DNA of 64,000 bases. Origin: Rhodospirillales bacterium (lineage in GTDB: Bacteria > Pseudomonadota > Alphaproteobacteria > ATCC43930 > CGMCC-115725). Location: positions 25,090 to 89,089 of the forward strand of contig JAQGIC010000021.1 of the NCBI GenBank assembly GCA_028288725.1. The letters are read 5' to 3'. The position numbers were made by a program, and so were the translations under genes. The notes under the pieces are model-generated. The model had not been told where the DNA came from. It did no database searches and saw only the letters and a program-made list of their open reading frames with translations. This document shows, piece by piece, positions 8,980 through 16,967 of the stretch (its first letter is position 1; every line of letters begins with the position of its first letter).

Positions 8980-9770
8980 CAGGCGATCTCCAGCAGCGCC
9001 GCCGTCACCGGCGCCGGCGTCTCCAGCATCATCATATGGCCCGCGCCGGGCAGGACGAGCGTCCTGCATCCGGCGATCGCGGCGGCGAGCGGGGCCGCCT
9101 TCGATGCCGGGGTCATCTTGTCTTCGGCCCCCAGGATGACCCGGGCCGGGCAGGCGATGCGTCCGGCCGCGGCGAGCGCGCCCTCATAGGCGGCACAGGC
9201 GGAGAGATCGCTGCCGATCACGGCGCGCGGGCAGCGCTCCAGCAGCCGTTCGGCCCCGCCCGGCAGGTAGGAGCCCGGCGTGCCGACGGCGCCCAGCAGG
9301 CTCTGCCGGCCGAAGCTCCAGCCGACCATCATGTCGATCACCCGATGATCGCCGGCCTCGGCCGATTCCAGCATGGTCGGATGCACCGCCATGCGCGGCA
9401 CCGTGCCGAGCAGCGCCAGACCGCGCGTGCGCGCGCCGCCCAGTGCGCCTGCCTCCAGCGCCACCAGCGATCCCATGCTGTGGCCGGCGATGGCGGCGCG
9501 CTCGACGCCCAGGCTGTCGAGCAGCCGCCAGAGCCACCCGGCCATCGCCTCGATCGTGCCCAGGGCCGGGCCGGCGCTGCCGGCATGGCCGGGCAGGTCG
9601 ATCGCGAGCACGCTCCGGCCGCTATGGGCGATGGCGCGCGCCTGGTTGGCCCAGATCGTATGATCCATGCCGGCGCCATGGATCAGCACCAAAGCCGGCA
9701 GGCGGCGATCGAACGGCCGGCCGCCGGTCGCGATCTGGACTGCCTGGCCATCGAGCTCGACGCGGCTCAT
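8979..9770 (-). CDS. Alpha/beta-fold hydrolase
   Basis: 263 residues. HGAG oxyanion region (about 31-34), nucleophile elbow GHSMGS (serine near 97), acid AEDK near 216 and catalytic His in GAGHMMM near 246. Closest in style to small esterases/carbon-carbon bond hydrolases. Its ATG overlaps the metY stop by four bases and its stop overlaps the thioesterase start, so the three are translationally coupled. Possibly acts on an acyl or thioester compound together with the thioesterase; this is inference. Confidence 0.85.
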   Translation of the reverse strand: MSRVELDGQAVQIATGGRPFDRRLPALVLIHGAGMDHTIWANQARAIAHSGRSVLAIDLPGHAGSAGPALGTIEAMAGWLWRLLDSLGVERAAIAGHSMGSLVALEAGALGGARTRGLALLGTVPRMAVHPTMLESAEAGDHRVIDMMVGWSFGRQSLLGAVGTPGSYLPGGAERLLERCPRAVIGSDLSACAAYEGALAAAGRIACPARVILGAEDKMTPASKAAPLAAAIAGCRTLVLPGAGHMMMLETPAPVTAALLEIA

Positions 9771-11071
9771 TTCGACGCCGCCTTCTGCGCCTGCCGCAGG
9801 CCTTGGGCCAGGTCGGCGATCAGGTCGTCCGCATCCTCGAGGCCCACCGACAGGCGGATCATATCCTCGCCGATGCCGGCCCGCGTGAGATCCTCGGGCG
9901 AGAGCTGCTGATGGGTCGTGCTCGCCGGATGGATCACCAGCGTCTTGGCATCGCCGACATTGGCCAGATGCGACACAAGTCCCAGCGCGTCGACGAAGGC
10001 CTTGCCGGCCGGGCGCCCGCCCTTGATGCCGAAGCTGACGATCGAGCCGGCACCGCGCGGCAGCAATGTTGCCGCCAGTTCGTGATCCGGATGGTCCGGC
10101 CGGCTCGGGTGATTGACCCAGCCGACCGCCTCGTGTTCCGCCAGAAAGGCGATCAGCCTTGCGGCATTCTCCATATGCCGCGCCATGCGCAGCGGCAGGG
10201 TCTCGACGCCTTGGAGGATCTGGAACGCATTCGTCGGGCTCATGCAGGCGCCGAAATCGCGCAAGCCCTCGCCGCGCGCCCGCTGGATGAAGGCGGCCGG
10301 CCCATATTCCTCGGCGAAATTGATGCCGTGATAGCCGGCATAGGGCTGGCTCAAGGTCGGAAACTTGTCCGATGCGGCCCAGTCAAACCGGCCGCCGTCG
10401 ATCAGCGCGCCGCCGATGGCGACGCCATGACCGCCCAGCCATTTGGTCGCCGAATGCATGACCAGATCGGCGCCGAGCGCGATCGGTCGCATCAGATAGG
10501 GAGTCACGAAGGTCGCATCGACCATCAGCGGCAGGCCGTGAGCATGGGCGAGCGCCGCCAGTTTCGGCAGGTCGGTCACTTCCAGCCCGGGATTGCCGAT
10601 GCATTCGGCGAACACCAGCCGCGTCTCGGGCCGGATCGCGGCGGCGAAGCCGGCGAGATCGCGCGGGTTGACAAGCGTCGTTTCGATACCGAAACGGGGT
10701 AGCGTCAATTTCAGCAGATTGGTCGAACCGCCGTAGAGCGAACTGGAGGCGACGATATGGCCGCCGGCGCCCATCAGCGTGGCGATGCCCAGATGCAGCG
10801 CCGCCTGGCCGCTGGCGGTGCAGACCGCGCCGACGCCGCCTTCGAGCGCCGCCAGGCGCTCTTCCAGCACGGCCACGGTCGGGTTGGAGATCCGGCTATA
10901 GACATGGCCCGGCTGCTCCAGATTGAACAGGGCGGCCGCCTCGTCGCTGGAGCCGAACACGAACGAGGTCGTCTGATAGATCGGCACGGCCCGGGCGCCG
11001 GTCGTGGGATCCGGGCGTTGGCCGGCGTGCAGCGCCAGGGTGGCGAATTTCGGCCCGTAATTCTCGGCCAT
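9767..11071 (-). CDS. metY: O-acetylhomoserine sulfhydrylase/aminocarboxypropyltransferase
   Basis: 434 residues, the usual length for MetY of the Cys/Met-metabolism PLP family. The PLP lysine lies in HSATKWLGGHG (K210), with SRISNPT near 60 and ASGQAALHL near 86. Reaction: O-acetyl-L-homoserine plus sulfide gives L-homocysteine. The length, over 400 residues with an insertion near LPRFGIETTLV, favours MetY over MetB/MetC. First gene of a three-gene operon with two hydrolases. Confidence 0.9.
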   Translation of the reverse strand: MAENYGPKFATLALHAGQRPDPTTGARAVPIYQTTSFVFGSSDEAAALFNLEQPGHVYSRISNPTVAVLEERLAALEGGVGAVCTASGQAALHLGIATLMGAGGHIVASSSLYGGSTNLLKLTLPRFGIETTLVNPRDLAGFAAAIRPETRLVFAECIGNPGLEVTDLPKLAALAHAHGLPLMVDATFVTPYLMRPIALGADLVMHSATKWLGGHGVAIGGALIDGGRFDWAASDKFPTLSQPYAGYHGINFAEEYGPAAFIQRARGEGLRDFGACMSPTNAFQILQGVETLPLRMARHMENAARLIAFLAEHEAVGWVNHPSRPDHPDHELAATLLPRGAGSIVSFGIKGGRPAGKAFVDALGLVSHLANVGDAKTLVIHPASTTHQQLSPEDLTRAGIGEDMIRLSVGLEDADDLIADLAQGLRQAQKAASK

Positions 11072-11107
11072 GGCGGGAAACCTTTCTGGCGGGGCAATCA
11101 GGATCGC

Positions 11108-11137
11108 ATCCTAGCCCGCTCGCGAAAGGCACCTCAA
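11108..11137 (-). promoter_or_regulatory. Weak candidate promoter of metY
   Basis: On the minus strand, TTGAGG (11132-11137), an 18-base spacer and TAGGAT (11108-11113) precede metY by about 37 bases. The consensus match is moderate. Confidence 0.3.
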
Positions 11138-11181
11138 ATGAAAGCGGCGGGCCCGCGAGGGGCGCCCAGCCCAAAACGATA

Positions 11182-11208
11182 GCGGCGGGCCCGCGAGGGG
11201 CCCGCCGC
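11182..11208 (-). terminator. GC-rich hairpin between bdhA and metY
   Basis: 11-bp perfect stem (11182-11192 / 11198-11208) with loop GCGAG. Read on the minus strand it is followed by CTATCGTTTTGG, so it may end the bdhA transcript. A role as an attenuator in the metY leader is also possible. Confidence 0.5.
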
Positions 11209-11386
11209 AAATGTCCTTGATCGAATTCCTTAAACCCGCGACCGACGAGCGATCTGCAGTATTAGAAACCTCTGGAAACGTTCGGACCTAACCTGCCGGC
11301 AATGTGATCTTCTCACCGCGGCTACGAACCGAACTTAGGCCTCTAACATTAAGGAATCCTCGCCAATAGCTGGCATTTTATCAAAT

Positions 11387-12163
11387 TTATTGAGCGACCC
11401 AGCCGCCGTCCATCGGCAGCGCCACGCCGGTCATGGTCTGGCCATTGTCCGAGCAGAGGAAAACGGCAAGGGCGCCCAGATGTTCGGGCGTGGAGAATTT
11501 GTGCATCGGCTGCTTCTCGCTCAGCAGCGCGGTCTTTTCCGCTTCCACGGTCGTGCCGTTCTTCGCGGCCCGGTCCTCGATCTGCTTCTGCACCAGCGGG
11601 GTCAGCACCCAGCCCGGGCAGATCGCGTTGCAGGTCACGCCGGTATTGGCGTTTTCGAGCGCCACGACCTTGGTCATGCCGACGATACCGTGCTTGGCGG
11701 CGACATAGGCGACCTTCTGGGCGCTGGCGACCAGGCCATGGGCCGACGCGATATTGACGATGCGGCCCCAGCCCTGCTTCTTCATGTGCGGCAGCACGGC
11801 CTTAATGCCATGGAACGCGCCGGACAGGTTGATGGCCAGAATGGCGTTCCACTTCTCGTCCGGAAAATCCTCGACCAGCGCGGTGAACTGGATACCGGCA
11901 TTGTTGATCAGCACGTCGACCGAACCGAACGCCTCGATCGTGTCGGCGACCATCTTCTTGATATCGTCCGGCTTGGAAATATCGGCCGGGGAATAGGCCG
12001 TCTTGATGCCGTACTCCGCGGCCATGCCCGACCTGACCTTCTCGATCTCAGCCGCGTCGCCGAAGCCGTTCAACATGATGTTGTAGCCGGCGGCGGCGAG
12101 CGAGTTGGCGATCCCGAGCCCGATCCCGCTGGTCGAACCGGTGACGATGGCGCTCTTGGTCAT
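11387..12163 (-). CDS. bdhA: 3-hydroxybutyrate dehydrogenase (SDR family)
   Basis: 258 residues from ATG 12163, preceded on the minus strand by AGGAGA. Short-chain dehydrogenase: cofactor motif TGSTSGIG (8-15), NNAG (87-90), catalytic Ser140, Tyr153 and Lys157 (YVAAK). Sequence details such as ICPGWVLTPLVQKQIEDRA and the end MDGGWVAQ are typical of D-beta-hydroxybutyrate dehydrogenase. It oxidises (R)-3-hydroxybutyrate to acetoacetate with NAD, a step in PHB or ketone-body use. Probably monocistronic. Confidence 0.9.
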   Translation of the reverse strand: MTKSAIVTGSTSGIGLGIANSLAAAGYNIMLNGFGDAAEIEKVRSGMAAEYGIKTAYSPADISKPDDIKKMVADTIEAFGSVDVLINNAGIQFTALVEDFPDEKWNAILAINLSGAFHGIKAVLPHMKKQGWGRIVNIASAHGLVASAQKVAYVAAKHGIVGMTKVVALENANTGVTCNAICPGWVLTPLVQKQIEDRAAKNGTTVEAEKTALLSEKQPMHKFSTPEHLGALAVFLCSDNGQTMTGVALPMDGGWVAQ

Positions 12164-12317
12164 GAATGTCTCCTGTTGGGCTTGCTGATGCCGGGTTTGG
12201 CGATCGCAACTTAGGAATACGTGTGCCCCGCAGCATACCCAATTTTCGATGGCTTCGGGACGAAACTGAACGAGATCGATATGAAGAATTGCTAAGACCC
12301 GGAAAGCGCGTGGCGTC

Positions 12318-12506
12318 TCAGCGCTTGAACAGGGCCTCGGCACCGCTGCGGTGGCCCTGCTTGCCCGCGATGGCGGCCCGGGCCCGGGCGATTTCCGCCT
12401 CCAGCGCGGCGATATGGCGCTGCAGTTCGTCGACCGAGAGCGGCGTCAGATCCGGCGGCAGCAGCGTCGCCGGCTTCGGTGCGGGTTCGTCATCGTCGCG
12501 CGCCAT
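12318..12506 (-). CDS. Small DUF1192 family protein
   Basis: 62 residues: an acidic, proline-rich start, then a short amphipathic coiled coil, LSVDELQRHIAALEAEIARARAAIAGK. This is the DUF1192 pattern, common in alphaproteobacteria, function unknown. It starts three bases after the pyrD stop, so it is the third gene of the DUF952-pyrD-DUF1192 unit. Confidence 0.75.
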   Translation of the reverse strand: MARDDDEPAPKPATLLPPDLTPLSVDELQRHIAALEAEIARARAAIAGKQGHRSGAEALFKR

Positions 12507-12509
12507 GGG

Positions 12510-13598
12510 TCAGGCTCCCTGCCGGTCCACGCCGGAGCGAATTCGGTCGGCGCCGCTGCCGACTGCTTCCGCGACATGGCGGAACCCGTCGCGCTTCAGG
12601 CAGGCGGCGAGATCGCGCTTGATCCGCCCGATCAACGCCGGCCCCTGATAGATCAGCGCCGAATAAAGCTGCACCAGCGAGGCGCCGGCGCGGATCTTGG
12701 CATAGGCGTCGGCACCGGAGGATACGCCGCCCACGCCGACCAGAGGAATCCGGCCCTGGGTCCGGCGATAGATCTCGGCCAGCACGGCGGTCGACGGTTC
12801 GAACAGCGGCTTGCCGCTAAGGCCGCCGGGCTCCGGCGCGTTGGCGCTCCTGAGGCTGGCGGGGCGGGCGACCGTGGTGTTCGACACGATGATGCCGTCG
12901 ATCTTGCTGCCGAGCGCCACCCCGGCGATGTCGTCGATCTCCTGCTGGGTCAGGTCCGGCGCGATTTTCAGCAGGATCGGCGGCGGATCGTCCAACCGGA
13001 TCGCGTCGCGCGCCTCGACCGCCGCATGGATCAGCGCGCCCATTTCGCTGCGCCGCTGCAGATCGCGCAGACCAGGCGTATTGGGCGACGAGATATTGAT
13101 GACCAGATAATCCACGAGCGGCGCCAGGGTGGCGACGCCCCGGCAATAATCCGCGGTCGCGTCGGCCGCATCGCGGTTCTTGCCCAGATTGGCGCCGACG
13201 ATGCCCGTGCGGGCCCGCTTGGTCAGGCGCGCGGTGACCACGCCCAGGCCTTCGTTATTGAAGCCCAGCCGGTTGATGACGGCCTGATCCTCGACCAGGC
13301 GGAACAGGCGCGGCTGCGGATTGCCGAGCTGGGGCCGCGGCGTCACGGTGCCGATTTCGGTAAAGCCCACCCCCCAGCGCAGCATGGCATCCGGCACCTC
13401 GGCATTCTTGTCGAAGCCGGCGGCGAGGCCGATCGGGTTCGGGAAATCCAGGCCCCAGAGCCGCGTCCTCAGGGCCGGATCGTCGGACGGCGTGCGGCCC
13501 GGCGCCAGGCCGGCCTTCAGCGCACGGATGGTCAGCTCATGCGCCCGTTCGGCCGGCAGCAGCCGCAGCAGCGGCATCGCGAGAGAGGTCAGCGCCAT
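12510..13598 (-). CDS. pyrD: Dihydroorotate dehydrogenase (quinone), class 2
   Basis: 362 residues. Membrane-associating N-terminal helix (MALTSLAMPLLRLLPAERAHEL), FMN-barrel motifs GLAAGFDKNAE (57-67), VINRLGFNN (108-115) and the catalytic serine segment NISSPNTPGL (168-177), ending LVQLYSALIYQGP. Class 2 enzymes oxidise dihydroorotate to orotate and pass electrons to ubiquinone. The start overlaps the DUF952 stop (TGATG). Fourth step of pyrimidine synthesis. Confidence 0.95.
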   Translation of the reverse strand: MALTSLAMPLLRLLPAERAHELTIRALKAGLAPGRTPSDDPALRTRLWGLDFPNPIGLAAGFDKNAEVPDAMLRWGVGFTEIGTVTPRPQLGNPQPRLFRLVEDQAVINRLGFNNEGLGVVTARLTKRARTGIVGANLGKNRDAADATADYCRGVATLAPLVDYLVINISSPNTPGLRDLQRRSEMGALIHAAVEARDAIRLDDPPPILLKIAPDLTQQEIDDIAGVALGSKIDGIIVSNTTVARPASLRSANAPEPGGLSGKPLFEPSTAVLAEIYRRTQGRIPLVGVGGVSSGADAYAKIRAGASLVQLYSALIYQGPALIGRIKRDLAACLKRDGFRHVAEAVGSGADRIRSGVDRQGA

Positions 13599-13960
13599 CA
13601 GGGCTGCTCGCCCGGACGGGTCAGCGGCGGAAACACGTGCTGGCCGTCGGCACCGAGCGGCAGGTCGCGCACCCAGCTGACGGCGGTCAGCGGCAAGGGA
13701 CCATGCAGATGCGGAAACAGCGCGCCGGAGCGCGCCGGCTCCCATCTCAGCGCGGGGCCCAATGCCGCCGGGTCGACGGCGATCAGCACCAGGCCATCCT
13801 GGCCGGCGCGATGGCGCGCGGCGCTTTCGACGATCTGCTCGGCCGTCGAAAAATGGATAAAGCCGTCAGCTTCGTCCTGGGTCGAGCCGCGATAGGCGGT
13901 TCGGGCGGCATCCTGCCACTCGTCGCGCCGGCACATGTGGAAAATCAGGTCGGTCTTCAT
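13598..13960 (-). CDS. DUF952 family protein
   Basis: 120 residues. The family pattern is visible: WQDAARTAYRGS, DGFIHFSTAEQ, LVLIAVDPAALGPALRWEP, GALFPHLHGPLP. DUF952 proteins are small, cytoplasmic, widely conserved in alphaproteobacteria and often sit next to pyrD; a fold related to ADP-ribosyltransferases has been suggested for the family, which I could not test. First gene of the pyrD operon, divergent from the aminotransferase gene. Confidence 0.85.
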   Translation of the reverse strand: MKTDLIFHMCRRDEWQDAARTAYRGSTQDEADGFIHFSTAEQIVESAARHRAGQDGLVLIAVDPAALGPALRWEPARSGALFPHLHGPLPLTAVSWVRDLPLGADGQHVFPPLTRPGEQP

Positions 13961-14161
13961 GAGGGCTGCGAGGGTAGCGCGCTTTCCGCCCGGATGGAAA
14001 GATTCGAACGTCGCGATCTGCGTCGCATCAATAACGTGGGGGCCGCCCGTGGCAAGATCGCGGCGCCCCTTTTCACCTCGCCTGAACCGTGCCTAGGATT
14101 GCGGACCGTTCAAGATCTTCCAAGCACAGTGTCCCCAAGGAAATCAGGGAGGGAGGGCCCC

Positions 14162-15001
14162 ATGGCGTCCTGGACCTATATCGATGGGCAGTGGCAATCC
14201 GGCAATCCGCCGATCCTCGGACCGATGAGCCATGCCATGTGGCTGGCGTCGCTCGTCTTCGACGGCGCGCGGGCGTTCGAAGGCACGACGCCGGATCTCG
14301 ACCGTCATTGCGCGCGCGCGGTCGCGTCGGCGAAGGCGCTCGGACTCGGGCCCATGCTGACACCGGGCGAGATCGAGGATATCGCGCGCGAGGGCGTCGG
14401 CCATTTCGCCAAGGACGCGGCCCTGTATATCCGTCCGATGTTCTGGGCCGAGGAAGGCTTCATCGGCGGCGATCCCGACAGCACGCGTTTCGCGATTTCG
14501 GTCTATGACAAGCCCATGCCGTCGGCCGACGGCTTCTCGGCCGGCCTGTCGCGCTTTCGTCGGCCCTCGCCCGAAACCGCACCGACCGATGCCAAGGCCG
14601 CCTGCCATTATCCGCACAGCGGCCGCGCGATCGCCGAGGTCGCCCTCAGGGGCTTCGACAATGCCGTGATGCTCGATCCGCTGGGCCATGTCGCCGAATT
14701 CGCGTCGGCCAACCTGTTCATCGCCAAGGACGGCGTGGTCGTGACGCCGGAGCCGAACGGCACGTTTCTGAACGGCATCACCCGCCAACGCGTCGTGCGG
14801 CTGCTGCGTCACGCCCATGTCGAGGTGCAGGAACGTGTCCTGACGCTCGAGGATCTGCAGGACGCGGACGAGGTCTTCGCGACCGGCAATTACGGCAAGG
14901 TTCAGCCCGTGACGCGGTACGAGCAGCGCGACCTGGGCCCCGGCCCGATGGCCGCCCAGGCGCGGGAGCTCTATTGGGCCTTCGCGCATAACGCACTGTA
15001 G
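14162..15001 (+). CDS. Branched-chain amino acid aminotransferase-like class IV PLP enzyme
   Basis: 279 residues from ATG 14162 (GGGAGGG upstream); an open frame extends further upstream but has no homologous content. The catalytic lysine is in TDAKAACHYP (K145). GNYGKVQPVTRYE near the end and NGTFLNGITRQRV are typical of the class IV fold (BCAT/D-amino-acid aminotransferase/ADC lyase). This variant is common in alphaproteobacteria, where it is annotated as a branched-chain aminotransferase; its exact substrate remains an inference. Confidence 0.85.
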   Translation: MASWTYIDGQWQSGNPPILGPMSHAMWLASLVFDGARAFEGTTPDLDRHCARAVASAKALGLGPMLTPGEIEDIAREGVGHFAKDAALYIRPMFWAEEGFIGGDPDSTRFAISVYDKPMPSADGFSAGLSRFRRPSPETAPTDAKAACHYPHSGRAIAEVALRGFDNAVMLDPLGHVAEFASANLFIAKDGVVVTPEPNGTFLNGITRQRVVRLLRHAHVEVQERVLTLEDLQDADEVFATGNYGKVQPVTRYEQRDLGPGPMAAQARELYWAFAHNAL

Positions 15002-15009
15002 AAAAGCGT

Positions 15010-15033
15010 CCCTCTACCGCGAGCGGTAGAGGG
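15010..15033. terminator. Perfect hairpin between convergent genes
   Basis: 10-bp stem (15010-15019 / 15024-15033), loop CGAG, between the aminotransferase and the glutamine amidotransferase genes. It lacks long T-tracts on either side but is well placed as a bidirectional terminator. Confidence 0.55.
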
Positions 15034-15042
15034 TTGAAAAGC

Positions 15043-15816
15043 TCAAGCCACCTCGAACGGCGACAGTGCCACCTGGCACGGACCCTCCACGGTCAGCAGA
15101 TGGCCGGCCGGCACGCGGTTCCAATGGTCGGCGATCATGTCGAGCGGTTCCGACACGATGATCAGCCCGTCGGTCTCGCAGCCGTAATAGAGCGACGGCG
15201 GCTCCGGGTCGGTCGCGAAGCGCACGGCCCAGGTCCGCTTGCCGTCGCTCAGCGACGCCGTCATGCGGAACGCCTCGGTCACGTCATGGCGTGCCATGAT
15301 CTCCAGCACGGTGCGCACCGTCGCCGCCAGCGCCCGTGCCGGATCGTCCTCCAGCCCGTGGCGGAACAGCAGATAGAAGAACAGCTCGCTGTCGGTCGTG
15401 CCCTGGCGGCAATGGTAGAGCTCGTCCGGGATCAGGGCCTCGAGCGCGCGCCGGATGCGGTCGTAGCCGCCGATCTGGCCGTTGTGCATGAACAGCCAGC
15501 GGCCCTGGGTGAAGGGATGGCAATTGGCCCGGCTGGTGGCCGTGCCGGTCGAGGCGCGGACATGGGCGAAGAACAGCGGCGCCTGGAGCTGGTGCGACAG
15601 GCTTTTCAGATTGCGGTCGTTCCAGGCCGGCAGGGTCTCGTGATAGGTGCCGGGCAGTTCCCGATCGCCGTACCAGCCGAGCCCGAACCCGTCGCCGTTG
15701 GTCGCGACCCGCGCCTTGCGCGCGTGCAGGCTTTGCTGGATCAGCGAGTTCACCGGCTCGAACAGCAGTTTTTCCAGATAGATCGGCCGTCCGCTATAGG
15801 TGAGCCAGCGACACAT
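15043..15816 (-). CDS. Class II glutamine amidotransferase (YafJ-like)
   Basis: 257 residues. The N-terminal nucleophile Cys2 (MCRWLTYSG) becomes residue 1 after Met removal; NGDGFGLGWYG (40-50), HVRASTGTA (85-93) and FMHNGQIGGYDRIRRAL (109-125) are the glutaminase-domain motifs. There is no synthetase domain, so it is a stand-alone amidotransferase of the YafJ/Egt-C-like group. Twenty-one bases downstream of the UPF0104 gene on the same strand, hence probably co-transcribed. Acceptor unknown. Confidence 0.88.
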   Translation of the reverse strand: MCRWLTYSGRPIYLEKLLFEPVNSLIQQSLHARKARVATNGDGFGLGWYGDRELPGTYHETLPAWNDRNLKSLSHQLQAPLFFAHVRASTGTATSRANCHPFTQGRWLFMHNGQIGGYDRIRRALEALIPDELYHCRQGTTDSELFFYLLFRHGLEDDPARALAATVRTVLEIMARHDVTEAFRMTASLSDGKRTWAVRFATDPEPPSLYYGCETDGLIIVSEPLDMIADHWNRVPAGHLLTVEGPCQVALSPFEVA

Positions 15817-15837
15817 GTTCGATACCCTCGGGGGCCT

Positions 15838-16800
15838 TCAGGATCTTTCGGCGAGCCCGCGTCGTTGCGCCCGCTCCTGCGAGCGCTTCCACTCGTTCAC
15901 CAGGAAAATCACACCACCGATCATCAGCGGCAGCAAGTGATAGACGCCGCGATAGACCAGCAGCGACGACAGCACCGCCTCGGGCGGCACCGATCCGTGC
16001 AGGCTTTTCAGGATGACGGCCTCGAACACGCCCAGACCGCCCGGCACGTTCGAGATGATGCCGAGGAAATAGGCCAGCACGAACACGCCGAGGAAGGTCG
16101 CGAAATTGAACACGTCGTTCTGCGGCAGCAGCACATAGAGCACGCTCGCGACCAGCAGCCAGTCGATGCCGGAGACGGCGATCTGGATACCGGCGAAGCC
16201 TGGGCTGGGCACGCGCAGCTGGAAGCCCCAGAGGCTGAGCGGTTCCTTGCGCCAATATCCCACCGTGCCATAGGCCGCGACCAGCGTCAGGCACAGCGCG
16301 CCCAGCGCGTTGACGCTGTAGGACGGCAGGTCGGACCAGTCCTGCACCCGGCCGCCGTCCAGCAGCATGGCGATGCCGCCGATCAGGAACATGCCGAGGA
16401 ACAGGGTCACCCCGGCCATGGCCATGATCTGGGCGACCTCGACCGCGCCGAAGCCCCAGCGCGAATACAGCCGGTAGCGGATCGTCGTGCCGGTGACCGA
16501 GGCGAAACCCAGCGAATGGCTGATCGAATAGGCGGTGAAGGCAGCCAGCGCCACGCGCCAATAGGCCAGGTGCCGCTTGATGTAGCGCACACCGATATAG
16601 TCGTAGGACGTGAGCGCCAGATGGCTGACGACGGTCAAGCCGGCCGCGGTCAGGATCGCTTCGAGCTTGAACTCGTGCAGATCCTGCCACAGCTCCGGCA
16701 GGTGCATTTCGCTCAACGACCGGTATAGCAACAGGATCGCGCCGCCTATCAGGCCGAGCGTCAGGGCGGGGCCCAGGTATCTGGTCAGCCGATGGTTCAT
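15838..16800 (-). CDS. UPF0104/YbhN-type membrane protein (LPG synthase TM-domain family)
   Basis: 320 residues with about eight hydrophobic segments across the chain. Family landmarks: AYSISHSLGFASVTGTTIRYRLY near 90-112, and NVPGGLGVFEAVIL near 252-265, the glycine-rich loop shared with the flippase domain of lysylphosphatidylglycerol synthases (MprF). There is no C-terminal transferase domain, so it is a stand-alone membrane protein, perhaps a lipid flippase. Upstream of the amidotransferase on the same strand. Confidence 0.85.
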   Translation of the reverse strand: MNHRLTRYLGPALTLGLIGGAILLLYRSLSEMHLPELWQDLHEFKLEAILTAAGLTVVSHLALTSYDYIGVRYIKRHLAYWRVALAAFTAYSISHSLGFASVTGTTIRYRLYSRWGFGAVEVAQIMAMAGVTLFLGMFLIGGIAMLLDGGRVQDWSDLPSYSVNALGALCLTLVAAYGTVGYWRKEPLSLWGFQLRVPSPGFAGIQIAVSGIDWLLVASVLYVLLPQNDVFNFATFLGVFVLAYFLGIISNVPGGLGVFEAVILKSLHGSVPPEAVLSSLLVYRGVYHLLPLMIGGVIFLVNEWKRSQERAQRRGLAERS

Positions 16801-16926
16801 GCTGAATGAATGACGCGAAGCGTCCTTATGATTCCGGCGCGGGGGGAGGGTGCGAGCGTTCCTCCATGTAACGGGTTTGCCAGGCGAGGGGAACCGACAT
16901 TTCCGCCATGCCGGGCATGCCGAGGC

Positions 16927-16957
16927 TTGCAGGAAGGGGCCTTCGCCGTCCTATAGT
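16927..16957 (+). promoter_or_regulatory. Candidate promoter giving a near-leaderless helicase mRNA
   Basis: TTGCAG (16927-16932) and TATAGT (16952-16957), spacer 19 bases. TATAGT ends only ten bases before ATG 16968, so the mRNA would have almost no leader. No Shine-Dalgarno is seen before that ATG. Confidence 0.4.
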
Positions 16958-16967
16958 CGCCCCGACC

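Larger units (their letters stand above)
11072..11386. other. Intergenic leader of metY with duplicated GC-rich unit
   Basis: 315 bases between bdhA (stop at 11387) and metY, both on the minus strand. It holds two direct copies of a 20-base GC-rich unit (11144-11163 and 11182-11201), a strong hairpin (11182-11208) and a weak minus-strand promoter (11108-11137). The remaining 11209-11386 shows no gene or motif I can name. Confidence 0.6.

Noticed and set aside
11100..11170. Possible SAM-II riboswitch before metY
   Set aside because: CATTTGA, a 5-bp CCGCT/AGCGG stem and GGCTAGG are suggestive, but the conserved GCTAAA and pseudoknot pairing are absent; a weak promoter explains the same bases. 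A covariance-model search would settle it.
13637..14161. Upstream extension of the aminotransferase frame
   Set aside because: Overlaps the DUF952 gene and lacks homology; GGGAGGG plus ATG 14162 gives the standard N-terminus.
15034..16728. Long plus-strand frame opposite the amidotransferase and membrane protein
   Set aside because: Antisense shadow of two well-supported genes.
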